From assembly GCA_029260215.1 (NCBI GenBank), contig JAJDDQ010000008.1, forward strand, positions 34,839 through 98,838: DNA of 64,000 nucleotides, in the 5' to 3' direction. The position numbers were made by a program, and so were the translations under genes. This document shows, in pieces, positions 53,523-62,966 of this stretch. This stretch comes from Phycisphaerae bacterium. Lineage in GTDB: Bacteria; Planctomycetota; Phycisphaerae; UBA1845. Numbering within the stretch: the stretch's first letter is position 1; each line of letters starts with the position of its first letter. A model generated the notes under the pieces. That model worked only from the letters and a program-made list of their open reading frames with translations, was not told the origin of the DNA and searched no databases.

Positions 53523-54653
53523 ATGATGGCGACGAGGCGCGATTATTACGAAGTGCTCTGCATCGAGCGATCGGCAGCGCCGGATGAGATCAAGAAGTCC
53601 TACCGCAAGCTGGCACTGAAGTACCACCCCGATCGCAATCAGGGCGATGCCGACTCGGAGACGAAGTTCAAAGAGGCGGCGGAAGCCTACGAAGTTCTTT
53701 CCGATCCCGACAAGCGCAGTCGTTATGACCGCCACGGTCATGCGGGTGTGAACGGGACAGCGTCGCACGATTTCAGCAACATGGGCGTCGAGGACATTTT
53801 CTCCATGTTCGGCGATTTGTTCGGCGGCGGATTCGGCGGGCGGGCGCGTCGCGGGCGCGGGGCTGACCTTCAGACGCGCATCGAAATCGCGTTGGACGAG
53901 GTGGCGACCGGGACCGAACGCACCATTACCTACACACGCGAGGACCACTGCGACGTCTGCGGCGGGACCGGGGCAGCGCCCGGCAGCCGGCGGGAAAACT
54001 GTGTGACCTGCGGCGGCTACGGGCAGGTTGAGCAGGCTGCGGGTCTGGGTTCGATTTTCGGTCGCGTTGTGACGACGTGTCCCACGTGTCGCGGTCAGGG
54101 GTCGATGGTTTCGACGCCGTGTAAGCAGTGCGGCGGGCGCGGGCGACGGCCGAAAGAGCGTGTGGTTACGGTGGCGATCCCTGCGGGGATTCATGACGGG
54201 CAGGCGGTGCGCGTTCGCGGCGAGGGCGAGCCGGGGGAGCAAGGCGCTCCGCGCGGTGATCTTCATTGCTATGTGACGGTGGCGGGCCATCCGTTCATCG
54301 AGCGTCACGACAACGATTTGGTCTGCCGTGTGCCGATTTCGTTCACGCAAGCTGCTCTGGGGGCTACGATCGAGGTGCCGACGCTAACGGGCAGGGCGGA
54401 GGTTAGAGTCCCCCGCGGCACGCAAAGCGGTCAGGTGTTTCGTCTTTCCGGGCAGGGCTTGCCCGATTTGCGCAGCGGGCGGGCGGGCGATGAACTGATT
54501 CAGGTGACCGTTGAAATCCCACGCAAGCTGGACAAGCAGCAGGAGCAGTTGCTTCGCGACTTCGCAGATACCGAGGACAAATCGGTCAGTCCCGAATCAA
54601 ACGGTTTCTTTGAGAAGTTGTTCAACTACTTCGCCGCGGAAGACCCCAAGTAA
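53523..54653 (+). CDS. dnaJ: Hsp40 co-chaperone DnaJ
   Basis: 376 aa. J-domain with HPD (35-37), Gly/Phe-rich linker (about 100-112), four CxxCxGxG zinc motifs (CDVCGGTG, CVTCGGYG, CPTCRGQG, CKQCGGRG; about 143-207) and the C-terminal client-binding domain. It stimulates DnaK ATP hydrolysis. dnaK itself is not in this window. grpE follows 21 bp downstream. Confidence 0.96.
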   Translation: MMATRRDYYEVLCIERSAAPDEIKKSYRKLALKYHPDRNQGDADSETKFKEAAEAYEVLSDPDKRSRYDRHGHAGVNGTASHDFSNMGVEDIFSMFGDLFGGGFGGRARRGRGADLQTRIEIALDEVATGTERTITYTREDHCDVCGGTGAAPGSRRENCVTCGGYGQVEQAAGLGSIFGRVVTTCPTCRGQGSMVSTPCKQCGGRGRRPKERVVTVAIPAGIHDGQAVRVRGEGEPGEQGAPRGDLHCYVTVAGHPFIERHDNDLVCRVPISFTQAALGATIEVPTLTGRAEVRVPRGTQSGQVFRLSGQGLPDLRSGRAGDELIQVTVEIPRKLDKQQEQLLRDFADTEDKSVSPESNGFFEKLFNYFAAEDPK

Positions 54654-54674
54654 CATCCCGCCGGCGCTCGCAAC

Positions 54675-55343
54675 GTGATTAAGACGATGATCGGAAAGAA
54701 AAAAAAGAAAATAGCTGTCAACGAAGCTTCAGAGTCGCCGGTTGACAAGACAGCCGTCGTGGACGATGCCCAATCTGGGGCGACGGCGGGGGCTGAGGAG
54801 TCCAGCCGGGCGGAGGCTGGTGACATCGAAACATTGCGCAAGGAATTGGCGGAAGCGAAGGACAAGTTTCTTCGGTCCAAGGCTGAGACGCAGAACATTC
54901 AGCGGCGTGCAGCCGTCGAGCGTCAGGAAGCGGTCAAGTACGCCAACGCATCGTTGATTAAGAATTTGCTGGCGACGCTTGATGATTTCGAGCGTACGCT
55001 GGAGCAGAGCAAGGACGTCGATATCAAGACCGTTCTGGAAGGCGTACGCATCGTTTACGACGGGTTCACCAAAGTGCTCAAGGACCAACGTGTCGAGGCG
55101 ATTGATCCGCTGGGTGAGCATTTCGATCCGCGTTTTCATGAGGCGATGTTGCAGCAGCCGTCCGATCAGGCACCGGGCACGGTGATTCAGGTTGTGCAGC
55201 GCGGGTTCGTGATGGACGATCGTGTGCTGCGGCCTGCCAAGGTGATTATCGCCGCTCAGCCGGCTGGTGGGGACGGTGCGGCTGCGACTTCCGATGGCGA
55301 TTCAGCGCCATCGACCGAGGGACAAAACCATGCCGACGTATGA
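54675..55343 (+). CDS. grpE: Nucleotide exchange factor GrpE
   Basis: 222 aa. A charged, variable N-terminus is followed by the long coiled coil (ETLRKELAEAKDKFLRSKAE) and the compact beta domain (GEHFDPRFHEAMLQQPSDQA, VVQRGFVMDDRVLRPAKVII). It releases ADP from DnaK. A GTG at 54675 is used; an ATG 12 bases later is equally possible, with no clear ribosome site for either. The 3' end overlaps the fmdB-like gene. Confidence 0.95.
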   Translation: MIKTMIGKKKKKIAVNEASESPVDKTAVVDDAQSGATAGAEESSRAEAGDIETLRKELAEAKDKFLRSKAETQNIQRRAAVERQEAVKYANASLIKNLLATLDDFERTLEQSKDVDIKTVLEGVRIVYDGFTKVLKDQRVEAIDPLGEHFDPRFHEAMLQQPSDQAPGTVIQVVQRGFVMDDRVLRPAKVIIAAQPAGGDGAAATSDGDSAPSTEGQNHADV

Positions 55344-55677
55344 GTATGAATGTAAGAAATGCGAGCGTCGATTCGAGGAATTTCAGTCCATCACCGCAAG
55401 AACGTTGCGCAAGATCAAGACGGAGTGCGCGGAATGCAACAACAGTGCGCCCGTCAAACGTCTCATAGGGACCGGAGCGGCTGTCTTGTTCAAGGGCAGC
55501 GGGTTTTACGAAACCGACTATCGCAGCGACTCGTACAAGAAGGCGGCTAAGGAAGCGGAGAAGCCTGCGTCGGATTCAAAGTCCGACAGCAAAAGTACAG
55601 AGGCGAAGGGTACGGAAAAGAAAGACAAGAAGCCCGGTACGCCGAAGTCCGGCAAGGCGGATTCGAAGGCTACCTGA
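55330..55677 (+). CDS. FmdB-type zinc-ribbon protein
   Basis: 116 aa from the ATG at 55330, overlapping grpE by 14 bases. MPTYEYECKKCERRFEEFQS and CAECNNSAPVKRLIG give the two CxxC halves of the FmdB zinc ribbon. The rest is a Lys/Ser/Thr/Glu-rich disordered tail. Function is unclear; members are often next to chaperone or translation genes. Confidence 0.85.
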   Translation: MPTYEYECKKCERRFEEFQSITARTLRKIKTECAECNNSAPVKRLIGTGAAVLFKGSGFYETDYRSDSYKKAAKEAEKPASDSKSDSKSTEAKGTEKKDKKPGTPKSGKADSKAT

Positions 55678-55702
55678 TGCTGGGCGTTGGCGTGGCGATG
55701 TT

Positions 55703-55906
55703 ATGTTTGAAGTGACTTGTCCAACCTGTGCGAAGCGCGTGAAGTTTGAGCGGATGGCCGACGCTGTGTTCCGGCCTTTCTGCTGCAAGCGCTGCCAGCA
55801 AGTTGATCTTGGGCGATGGCTTAGCGAGGAATTTCGCATTTCCGACGCGATACGCCCGGACGATCTCGACGACGTGTCGGACGCATCGCCCGGAACGTCC
55901 GTGTAG
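55703..55906 (+). CDS. yacG: YacG-like zinc-binding protein (DNA gyrase inhibitor family)
   Basis: 67 aa with the four-Cys ribbon VTCPTCAKRV...FCCKRCQQVDLGRWLSEEF, typical of YacG. The E. coli protein inhibits gyrase by binding GyrB. It ends the chaperone-region transcript, convergent with the SNF2 gene. Confidence 0.88.
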   Translation: MFEVTCPTCAKRVKFERMADAVFRPFCCKRCQQVDLGRWLSEEFRISDAIRPDDLDDVSDASPGTSV

Positions 55907-55910
55907 CCCT

Positions 55911-55930
55911 CGCCCTGTGCGCGGAGGGCG
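55911..55930. terminator. Hairpin between convergent yacG and SNF2 genes
   Basis: CGCCCT/AGGGCG stem with an 8-base loop just past the yacG stop. There is no U-tract on either side, so its role as a terminator is uncertain. Confidence 0.35.
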
Positions 55931-55966
55931 TGTTCACAATTCACACACATCGAAACATAGTCACGA

Positions 55967-58642
55967 TCAGGCGCTGAGTAATCGTGCGAGCGCTCCAGCC
56001 AGGCTGTCGAGTGCGGAGGCGTCGGGTAATGTTACGGTGAGTTTGTGACGGCCTTGCTCATCGCACTCCATACATTCAGCTAATCGTTGACTGATGGAAT
56101 CAGCTAACTGCTGTGTTTCGGGGCGATTTTCGCTTGGCGGGAGCATTTGGTCGACAAACGAGAAGGCGGCTCGGAACAATTCGCCGCCGGCCATCGAAAC
56201 GCGCTCACGCCGCGCAATTTGTTCCGCCTGTGCTTCGTGCCGGGTTTTTTCGGTTTCGTCGAGCGGCGCATCGGGCTTGACGCCGAGGAGAATCTCCAGG
56301 CGACGTTTGAGTTCCTCTGAATTGTTGGCCAGATCGACGGCGTCAATGTCGGAGTCGGTGTCGAGGATGGCTTGGGCAAGTTCGTGCTTGGCGGACAGCG
56401 TTCCGAGCAGGCTTTCCTCGATCGTTTCTTCAGTGACGAGGACGAACACCTGAACGGGGTTCTTCTGGCCCATGCGGTGGGCGCGGGCGATGCGCTGTTC
56501 GAGGATGGCGGGGTTCCACGGCAGGTCCACGTTGATGACGGTGTCAGCCACTTGCAGGTTCAGGCCTGTTGCGCCGGCGTTGGTCGTGATGAACATGCGG
56601 CAGGCTTCGTCCTTTTGGAACCGGCTTACGAGTTGTTGACGCTTTTTTTGCGGGACGGAGCCGTCCAGGCGCACGAAGGATGCGCCGTGTTTTTCGATGA
56701 GCGGTTCGATCAGATTCAACATCGTCGTCCATTCCGAGAACAGGATGATCTTGCGATTTTCCTCAGCCAGCAGCGAGCCGAGCAGATCGTCGAGGGCCTC
56801 CAGTTTGCTCGAATGCCCGGGTTCCTGCTTGTCCACGAGAAAGGTGCTGTCTGCGGACATGCGGCACATGAGCAGCGCTTTGCGCAAGCGAAGAAGGTCC
56901 ATCTCGCTGATGTAAGGTTTCCTGACGACGGTGCTCACGATTTGCAGGTTGGCGCGGTGCAGGTCGAGTTGTTCCTCAGTCGGTACGATTCGAATGATTT
57001 CGGTTGTGCGGGGCGGCAGATCTTTCAGGACGGAGGCTCGCGTGCGGCGCAGGAGAACGGGTTTCAGGAGCTTGCGCAGAGAGGACAGGTTTTTGTATCC
57101 GAGCACTTTACCGTTTTCGTCGACGACGCGATGCCGATTGAAGAATCGAAAAGCCGGCCCGAGACGACGGTCATCGATGAATTCGACCACCGAAAAGAGA
57201 TCGTCCAGGCGGTTTTCGAGCGGTGTGCCGGAGAGCACCAGCGCGAAGGGTGATCGAAGCCCTTTGACCATGCGGCTGGTTTTGGCTTCCCAGTTTTTGA
57301 TGCGTTGACCTTCGTCCAGAATGATCAAATCCCAGGCCACTTTTTCGATCGCGAGAATGTCGCGAAGCACCTGTTCGTAGTTGCAAATCGTGAAGAAGCT
57401 GCCTTTGTCGTATTGCTTGGCGCGCTCTTCGGCTTTGCCAATTACGAGCCGGCAGTCGCGTTCCGAGAATCGTTGGATTTCGCTCCGCCACTGGGATTTC
57501 AACGACGCGGGACAAATTACGAGGACGCGCTCGATGTTGGCTTCGCGTGCCAGCATCTCCGCGACGCCGATGCCCTGAATGGTTTTGCCCAACCCCATGT
57601 CGTCTGCCAGGACCGCGCGGCCGGCTCCGACGGCGAAGACGATCCCGTCCAACTGATAGGGGAGCAGTTCTGTTTTGAGCAGGTTTTTGCGCAGCGGGTG
57701 TTTCGCGGGGTTTTGGCGGATTCGAGCAACGCTTGATTGAATGCGCTGCGCGAAGAGCAGGCGGTTGATGTGCTCCTCGGCGTCCGGGTAGATCAAGGCG
57801 TCGCGGCCTGCCGCTTGCAGCCGCCCGAGCCGTTTGACCAGATCATGCACGTCGTTGATTGCACGTCCCTGGAGCGGCTTGATGATTCGTGCGACGGATG
57901 CGTCCACGTTGTCCGGCACGAGCAGCCGAAGTTCCAGCGCTTCGCCATAGCGCAAACAAACGGCGATATCTTTGATTCGATGGAGGCGCTTGAGCGACTT
58001 CGCATCGAACCGTCGCCGGACACGCTGATGCACGACCATGACGTGCTTGCACGTTCCCAGCGTGTTCTTGCGGAAATCCGGACAGGTACAGTACGACTCG
58101 CCGGGTTCCCATCCGTGCAGGGCGACGCGATACGTTTTGCCTGTTTCCGCATTGGTGACGAGGTAGTCTGTCCAGAGCGTGCGCGCATCGGTCGAGCGAA
58201 CGGTTAAGCGTTCCTTGCGTGCCCGCTCTGCGCGTTCCGCAACGGCGCGCTCGACGAGTTCCTTTTCGTTCAGGCTTTCGATCGGGACGCGCTCCGGCGG
58301 CGGTGCTGCCAACCCAAGCGTTGTTTTTTCCTCCAGGATCAGTGAGAAAGCTGCGCCAACATGCTCGCATGCGGTGTGGCAGTGTGTGCAGTTCCAGTGC
58401 AGGCGGCGATCCGCGTCGGCCATCAGCGTGATGGTCACCACGGCACCGTTCACGCGCAGGCGAAAGAGGTCGTCGCCCAGGAAGACGTCTTCGTCCAGGT
58501 CGAATTCTTGCTGGCCGCCGGCTCGAATGCACTGCTGCCCCTGTTCGCCAAGCAGTTTGCAGGCCTGCGTGAAGGTCAGCCGCGACAGGCGATCCTTGAG
58601 TGTCAGCTCGACTTTGCGTATTCGTGGTGATTTTACGACCAT
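55967..58642 (-). CDS. SNF2/RapA-type helicase with two SWIM-like zinc motifs
   Basis: 891 aa from the ATG at 58642 (GGAG upstream; a TTG 15 bases earlier is possible). The N-terminal third has two SWIM-type zinc motifs (NCTHCHTACEHVGAAF and YCTCPDFRKNTLGTCKHVMV). The helicase core is complete: DDMGLGKTIQ, LDEGQ instead of DEAH in motif II, SGTPLENRLDD, and the C-terminal lobe SEWTTMLNL, TTNAGATGLNLQ, ARAHRMGQ. It likely remodels protein-DNA complexes. It follows gatD after 19 bp on the same strand and is probably co-transcribed with gatE and gatD. Confidence 0.88.
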   Translation of the reverse strand: MVVKSPRIRKVELTLKDRLSRLTFTQACKLLGEQGQQCIRAGGQQEFDLDEDVFLGDDLFRLRVNGAVVTITLMADADRRLHWNCTHCHTACEHVGAAFSLILEEKTTLGLAAPPPERVPIESLNEKELVERAVAERAERARKERLTVRSTDARTLWTDYLVTNAETGKTYRVALHGWEPGESYCTCPDFRKNTLGTCKHVMVVHQRVRRRFDAKSLKRLHRIKDIAVCLRYGEALELRLLVPDNVDASVARIIKPLQGRAINDVHDLVKRLGRLQAAGRDALIYPDAEEHINRLLFAQRIQSSVARIRQNPAKHPLRKNLLKTELLPYQLDGIVFAVGAGRAVLADDMGLGKTIQGIGVAEMLAREANIERVLVICPASLKSQWRSEIQRFSERDCRLVIGKAEERAKQYDKGSFFTICNYEQVLRDILAIEKVAWDLIILDEGQRIKNWEAKTSRMVKGLRSPFALVLSGTPLENRLDDLFSVVEFIDDRRLGPAFRFFNRHRVVDENGKVLGYKNLSSLRKLLKPVLLRRTRASVLKDLPPRTTEIIRIVPTEEQLDLHRANLQIVSTVVRKPYISEMDLLRLRKALLMCRMSADSTFLVDKQEPGHSSKLEALDDLLGSLLAEENRKIILFSEWTTMLNLIEPLIEKHGASFVRLDGSVPQKKRQQLVSRFQKDEACRMFITTNAGATGLNLQVADTVINVDLPWNPAILEQRIARAHRMGQKNPVQVFVLVTEETIEESLLGTLSAKHELAQAILDTDSDIDAVDLANNSEELKRRLEILLGVKPDAPLDETEKTRHEAQAEQIARRERVSMAGGELFRAAFSFVDQMLPPSENRPETQQLADSISQRLAECMECDEQGRHKLTVTLPDASALDSLAGALARLLSA

Positions 58643-58661
58643 GTCAATATTCTCCAATGTT

Positions 58662-60047
58662 TCAGCGCATCACGCGCCTCAGGAAATCCTGCACTTCGGG
58701 AATCGCGCCCTGGAACACGAGGTAGCCGTTGTAGGGTTCGCGCGTGGTGATTTCGTCGGCCACCGGCATGAGCATGATTCGGCGCACTTCGTCGCGGTCG
58801 TCGGTTTGGCCCAGTGTCCAGCACAGCTTCATGTAAGCGACCTCGGGCAGCATGTTGCCCGCCGGGATAACGCCGAGGCTCATGATTTCTCTGCCCGTCT
58901 CGTACACATACATTTGCACGAAGCCCCAGAGCGTCTGCACGGTCATGTAGATGTGTACGCCTGCGTCGGTGGCCCGCTTGATTGCTGCGTAGATGGGTTT
59001 GTTGATGTGCCCCAGGCCTGTGCCGGCGATCACGATGCCTCGGTATCCTTTTTCGACGATTGCATCGACGATGTCGGGCTGCATGTTCGGGTAGTAATAC
59101 AACAAGGTGACACGTTGTTCAAACGCGGTGTTCAGGGTGACGTTGCGATCGTTGCGGCGGTGGTTGAAGTCCGCACGAAACGGCTTGATGCCGTGGGCGT
59201 CGACGGACGCCATCGGCGTGTCACCCAGCGTGCGAAAGGTCGAGCGGTAGCTGGAGTGCATCTTGCGCACGCGCGTCCCGCGATGCAGCAGGCAGTATTG
59301 ATGCGACGTCGGGCCGAACATGCATACTAGTACTTCGGCCATCTCCCCTTGTGAGGCTGCGCGGACCGCGTTGATCAGGTTGACGGCTGCGTCGGACGAA
59401 GGCCTGTCCGAGGAACGTTGCGAGCCGACCATGACAATCGGCACGGGCGGGTTCTGCACCATGAAGGTCAATATGGCTGCGGTGTGGTGCATGGTGTCTG
59501 TTCCGTGGCCCACCACGATGCCGTCGATGCCATCAGCGATGATTTCACCGATGCGGTTGGCGAGGACGACGTACTGCTCCGGCCCCATGTTTTCGCTGAA
59601 CACGCCGAAGAGTTTCTCTGTGCGCAGGTTGCACGTGTCCGCCAACTCCGGGACAGAGCCGTAGAGTTCGCCGGGGGAGAATGAGGGGATGACCGCGCCG
59701 CTGCGGTAGTCCAACCGGCTGGCGATGGTGCCGCCCGTTCCCAGCAGGACGATGTTCGGTTTGCGCGGGTCGGTTGGAAACGATTGTTCGGAGATTTTGT
59801 AGTGTGCTTCGCGGCGGCCTTGCTCGGTGATTTTGGTGACGGTGTCAGCCGCGATACCGATGTTGTAGCCGGTGACGAGCTTGAGCACGATGTGATGTTC
59901 GTCGGCTGTGACCGATCGCGGGAGGATCAGTCCTTCGAACCGCCCGCGTGTCGATTCGACCTTAACGTCGCTCCACACGCCCACGTTATGCTGTTCCAGA
60001 ACGGCTTTGCCGATACCGCGATAACCTTTGAACCGATTTTCTTCCAT
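58662..60047 (-). CDS. gatD: Glu-tRNA(Gln) amidotransferase subunit D (archaeal type)
   Basis: 461 aa. GatD releases ammonia from Gln or Asn for GatE. The N-terminal about 90 residues form the small beta-domain specific to GatD (VWSDVKVESTRGRFEG), and the rest is L-asparaginase-like, with catalytic motifs GTGGTIAS (103-110) and GHGTDTM (180-186). Plain asparaginases lack the N-terminal domain and are about 330 residues. It begins four bases after gatE, and the pairing with gatE confirms the identity. GatDE is otherwise known as an archaeal enzyme; bacteria normally use GatCAB. Confidence 0.9.
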   Translation of the reverse strand: MEENRFKGYRGIGKAVLEQHNVGVWSDVKVESTRGRFEGLILPRSVTADEHHIVLKLVTGYNIGIAADTVTKITEQGRREAHYKISEQSFPTDPRKPNIVLLGTGGTIASRLDYRSGAVIPSFSPGELYGSVPELADTCNLRTEKLFGVFSENMGPEQYVVLANRIGEIIADGIDGIVVGHGTDTMHHTAAILTFMVQNPPVPIVMVGSQRSSDRPSSDAAVNLINAVRAASQGEMAEVLVCMFGPTSHQYCLLHRGTRVRKMHSSYRSTFRTLGDTPMASVDAHGIKPFRADFNHRRNDRNVTLNTAFEQRVTLLYYYPNMQPDIVDAIVEKGYRGIVIAGTGLGHINKPIYAAIKRATDAGVHIYMTVQTLWGFVQMYVYETGREIMSLGVIPAGNMLPEVAYMKLCWTLGQTDDRDEVRRIMLMPVADEITTREPYNGYLVFQGAIPEVQDFLRRVMR

Positions 60048-60051
60048 GAGG

Positions 60052-62007
60052 CTACGTTCCTTCGGCGACTTTCAATTGCGAATCTCGCAGCCGCTCCGCG
60101 ATCAGCGTACCGTGCAGTCGGCCTCGGAATTCAGCCATAAGTCTGCCCATGATTATTCGGTGTGTTTTGCTGGCGGGCTTGCCGGCTGCCTCACCGTTTG
60201 AGAGGTGGGCCTGTATGCGCGTGTCGAGTTCATCAACCGTCGCGGGCGGGGGAAACTCGTTGAGTTCCGCGGCTACGTGCGAGCCGTCGAACGCGATGTC
60301 AATCGGCGTGCGCAGCGCCCGGCCCAGGACGATGGTGACGCCCTCTTGCGAGAAATCACCGGCTGCCAAAGCCTTGAATACCTCGAAAACGTCGTCGTCG
60401 CACAGCGAGTAGATGGGCAGCCCTTCGCGACTGAAGGCTGTGAACTGTTCGACGAGAATGCGTGTGGCGAATCCGGGGTCTATCCCCAGTTCGTCCATCA
60501 ACCGCTCGAACAGCGTCGCGCGGTTGCGCCGGAACAGGACGTGAATCGCGTGGTCGCTTAGACCCAGTTTGCGGTAACGCTTTTCGCGGTCCCAGGGTTT
60601 GGGCGGCAGCAGTGCGGCGATGCGATCAAGTCGTTGTGGTGCGATGTTCATTGGTGGCAGGTCGGTGTCGGGGTACATGCGTTCCGCACCCGGCAGCACG
60701 CGCTCGAATCCGTTGGTGCCATCTTTCAATGCTTGTCGGGTGTCGGATGGGACGCCGAGGGTGGCTTCACGCGCGCGAACGGCGATTTCCTCGCAGGCTG
60801 TGCGCACGTCGGCTTCGTCTCCCCAGACGAGAACGAGAGCGTCCTGGTCTCCGGACTTGGCCCGTCGTCGCAGTTCTTTCCAGTCGCGCACGGAGAGCAG
60901 TTCGGAGGCGGTGTCTGAATGCACGATGTTCGGCTGGCGGGTTAGACAGGCGATCACACGCACGCGGTCTGAAAACTCCTTGCCGAACGTTGTGTATTCC
61001 TGGATTTCGAGGTTCAGCAGTCCGGCGAACCCCCTTAAAACCACGCACTGCACGCGCTGGCCGTGCCCGAGGGCGTCGCGAATCGGCGGAAAATGCGTCT
61101 TGCGGACGTTTCGTGTTACGTCCGTCGCGGTCCACGAGAATGTGTCGGTTGTGATGCCGCGGCGTTTCAGTTCGTCGCGAATCTGAAGAAGCGACCATTG
61201 TCGTCTGGCTTCGTTGTAAACTAGGAGCGGTATGCGTTTGATCTGCGGTACGCCCTTGATTTCGATGCGTGTGCCGCCGCGCACGCTGACGTTTACATCC
61301 TGCCTGCCTGCACCGTAGCCGGTACGTACCTTGCCGGTCGCGCGGCAGAGCATGCGGATGATCTGGCAGACCTCAGCCGTCGCGCGCGGCGTATACATTT
61401 CGGGTTCGGTAACCGTTTCGACCAATGGCATGCCGAGCCGATCGGTGAGCAGCACGCGTTCGTGCCCCACGTCTGTCACTTCGCGACAGGAATCCTCTTC
61501 GATGGAGAGCTGGCGTATGCCGATGCGTCGATCCTTGTACGGAATCCACCCGCTGACGCCCAGGATGGCTGTCCGCTGAAACCCGGCTGGTATCGACCCG
61601 TCGAGATACTGCTTGCGCGCGATGTGCATCTCGCCCACCATGTTGAGATTCAGCAGCAGGGCGACTTCGAGGGCGATGTCGATGGCTTGATCGTCGGGGA
61701 AGAACGGCGGCGTGTCGTCGATGTCGTAGGTGCAGACGGTATCGCGGTGGATGCGGTAGTAGATGTTCTTGCGTGTTTTTTTCTCCATCAAGGCTGTGCC
61801 GTCGTACTCGCCAAGCTCGGAGAGCGTCGGGCGCATCTGTCGCAGGATTTCGGCGTCGTAGGCGCTGCTGTAGCGGCCGGCTGGGCAGTGACAGAAGAGC
61901 TTGCGTTTCGTCAGAAGTTGCTGATGCACTTCCAGCCCGCACATCAAGCCGATGTCGGCGTAGTCCTCGGGCGTCATGTCGTCGAAGGGTTTGAAGAACA
62001 GGTTCAT
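60052..62007 (-). CDS. gatE: Glu-tRNA(Gln) amidotransferase subunit E (archaeal type)
   Basis: 651 aa from the ATG at 62007 (GGAG about 11 bases upstream; GTG at 62019 possible). GatE is the synthetase-related kinase and tRNA-binding subunit. The GatB-like cradle begins IGLMCGLEVHQQLLTKRKLFC (20-residue core shown in part) and includes GIRQLSIEEDSC, TDRLGMPLVETVTEPEM and GRQDVNVSVRGG. A roughly 120-residue insertion (about 330-450) resembles the AspRS GAD domain, which is what separates GatE from GatB. The Yqey-like tail ends the protein. Length matches archaeal GatE (about 620-650). Confidence 0.9.
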   Translation of the reverse strand: MNLFFKPFDDMTPEDYADIGLMCGLEVHQQLLTKRKLFCHCPAGRYSSAYDAEILRQMRPTLSELGEYDGTALMEKKTRKNIYYRIHRDTVCTYDIDDTPPFFPDDQAIDIALEVALLLNLNMVGEMHIARKQYLDGSIPAGFQRTAILGVSGWIPYKDRRIGIRQLSIEEDSCREVTDVGHERVLLTDRLGMPLVETVTEPEMYTPRATAEVCQIIRMLCRATGKVRTGYGAGRQDVNVSVRGGTRIEIKGVPQIKRIPLLVYNEARRQWSLLQIRDELKRRGITTDTFSWTATDVTRNVRKTHFPPIRDALGHGQRVQCVVLRGFAGLLNLEIQEYTTFGKEFSDRVRVIACLTRQPNIVHSDTASELLSVRDWKELRRRAKSGDQDALVLVWGDEADVRTACEEIAVRAREATLGVPSDTRQALKDGTNGFERVLPGAERMYPDTDLPPMNIAPQRLDRIAALLPPKPWDREKRYRKLGLSDHAIHVLFRRNRATLFERLMDELGIDPGFATRILVEQFTAFSREGLPIYSLCDDDVFEVFKALAAGDFSQEGVTIVLGRALRTPIDIAFDGSHVAAELNEFPPPATVDELDTRIQAHLSNGEAAGKPASKTHRIIMGRLMAEFRGRLHGTLIAERLRDSQLKVAEGT

Positions 62008-62126
62008 GCGTTTGGCCACTCCATACCGAGGCGGAGTGTACGCAGGCCAGGCGCGTTCGGCAAACATCGACTCGGTCGCTGGTCCGTGCGGCGGCTGATC
62101 GTTATAGTCGGTTTCATCACTGGACC

Positions 62127-62957
62127 ATGACTGACGCAACCTCACCAAAACAACCGCTTCGTTTTCGCTCATACGGTTCGCGTGGTCCGACCGTGGTGCT
62201 GGTACACGGCGGGCCTGGGGCGCCGGGTTACATGGCCCCTGTGGCGCGGGAGCTTGCAGATTCATTCCGCGTTCTCGAACAGTTTCAGCGTGGCAGCGGC
62301 GATCTGTCTCTGACAGTGGATCTGCACGTTGAAGATCTACATCAATTCTTACTTTCACATACGCCGCAACGGCAGCCGATCATTGTGGGCCACTCGTGGG
62401 GTGCGATGCTAGCGCTGGTGTTCGCGTCTGTGCATGACGACCTGATTGGCGGGTTGGTGTTGATTGGCTGCGGCACGTTTACGCGGGCGGCACGCAAACG
62501 CCTTGTGGACATTCGAGCCGAACGTACGAGCAACGCTTGGAAAGCCGAAGCAGCAGGTGTTTCATCGTGCGCAGACGGGCCAGACGACAAGATGAGAGCG
62601 ATGGGGGCTCTCTTTGAGAAAATCGACTCGTTCGATCTGATGTCACACGACGATGAAACGATGCAATGCGACGCCCGTGCTCATCACGAATCATGGGACG
62701 ACATGATGCGGCTGCAGGACGATGGTGTGTACCCGACCGTGTTCGCTTCGATCAAAGTTCCTGTACTCATGTTACACGGCCAACACGACCCACACCCCGG
62801 TCGAATGATCTACGATGACCTCTTGCCATTCATTCCGCACATGGAGTACCGAGACTGGTCCGACTGCGGACACTACCCCTGGCTTGAGAGAATCGTCCGT
62901 TCCGAGTTTTTGGGGTGCCTCAAGGAGTGGCTGTCCGCGTGCGCGGAGGTGGATTGA
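62127..62957 (+). CDS. Alpha/beta hydrolase
   Basis: 276 aa. Oxyanion-hole HGGPG in VLVHGGPGAPG, nucleophile elbow GHSWGAM (Ser), Asp in GQHDPH, and His in DCGHYPWLE complete the triad. The HGGPG motif is common in prolyl iminopeptidases and related hydrolases. Monocistronic and divergent from gatE. Substrate unknown. Confidence 0.85.
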   Translation: MTDATSPKQPLRFRSYGSRGPTVVLVHGGPGAPGYMAPVARELADSFRVLEQFQRGSGDLSLTVDLHVEDLHQFLLSHTPQRQPIIVGHSWGAMLALVFASVHDDLIGGLVLIGCGTFTRAARKRLVDIRAERTSNAWKAEAAGVSSCADGPDDKMRAMGALFEKIDSFDLMSHDDETMQCDARAHHESWDDMMRLQDDGVYPTVFASIKVPVLMLHGQHDPHPGRMIYDDLLPFIPHMEYRDWSDCGHYPWLERIVRSEFLGCLKEWLSACAEVD

Positions 62958-62966
62958 TGCAGGCGA

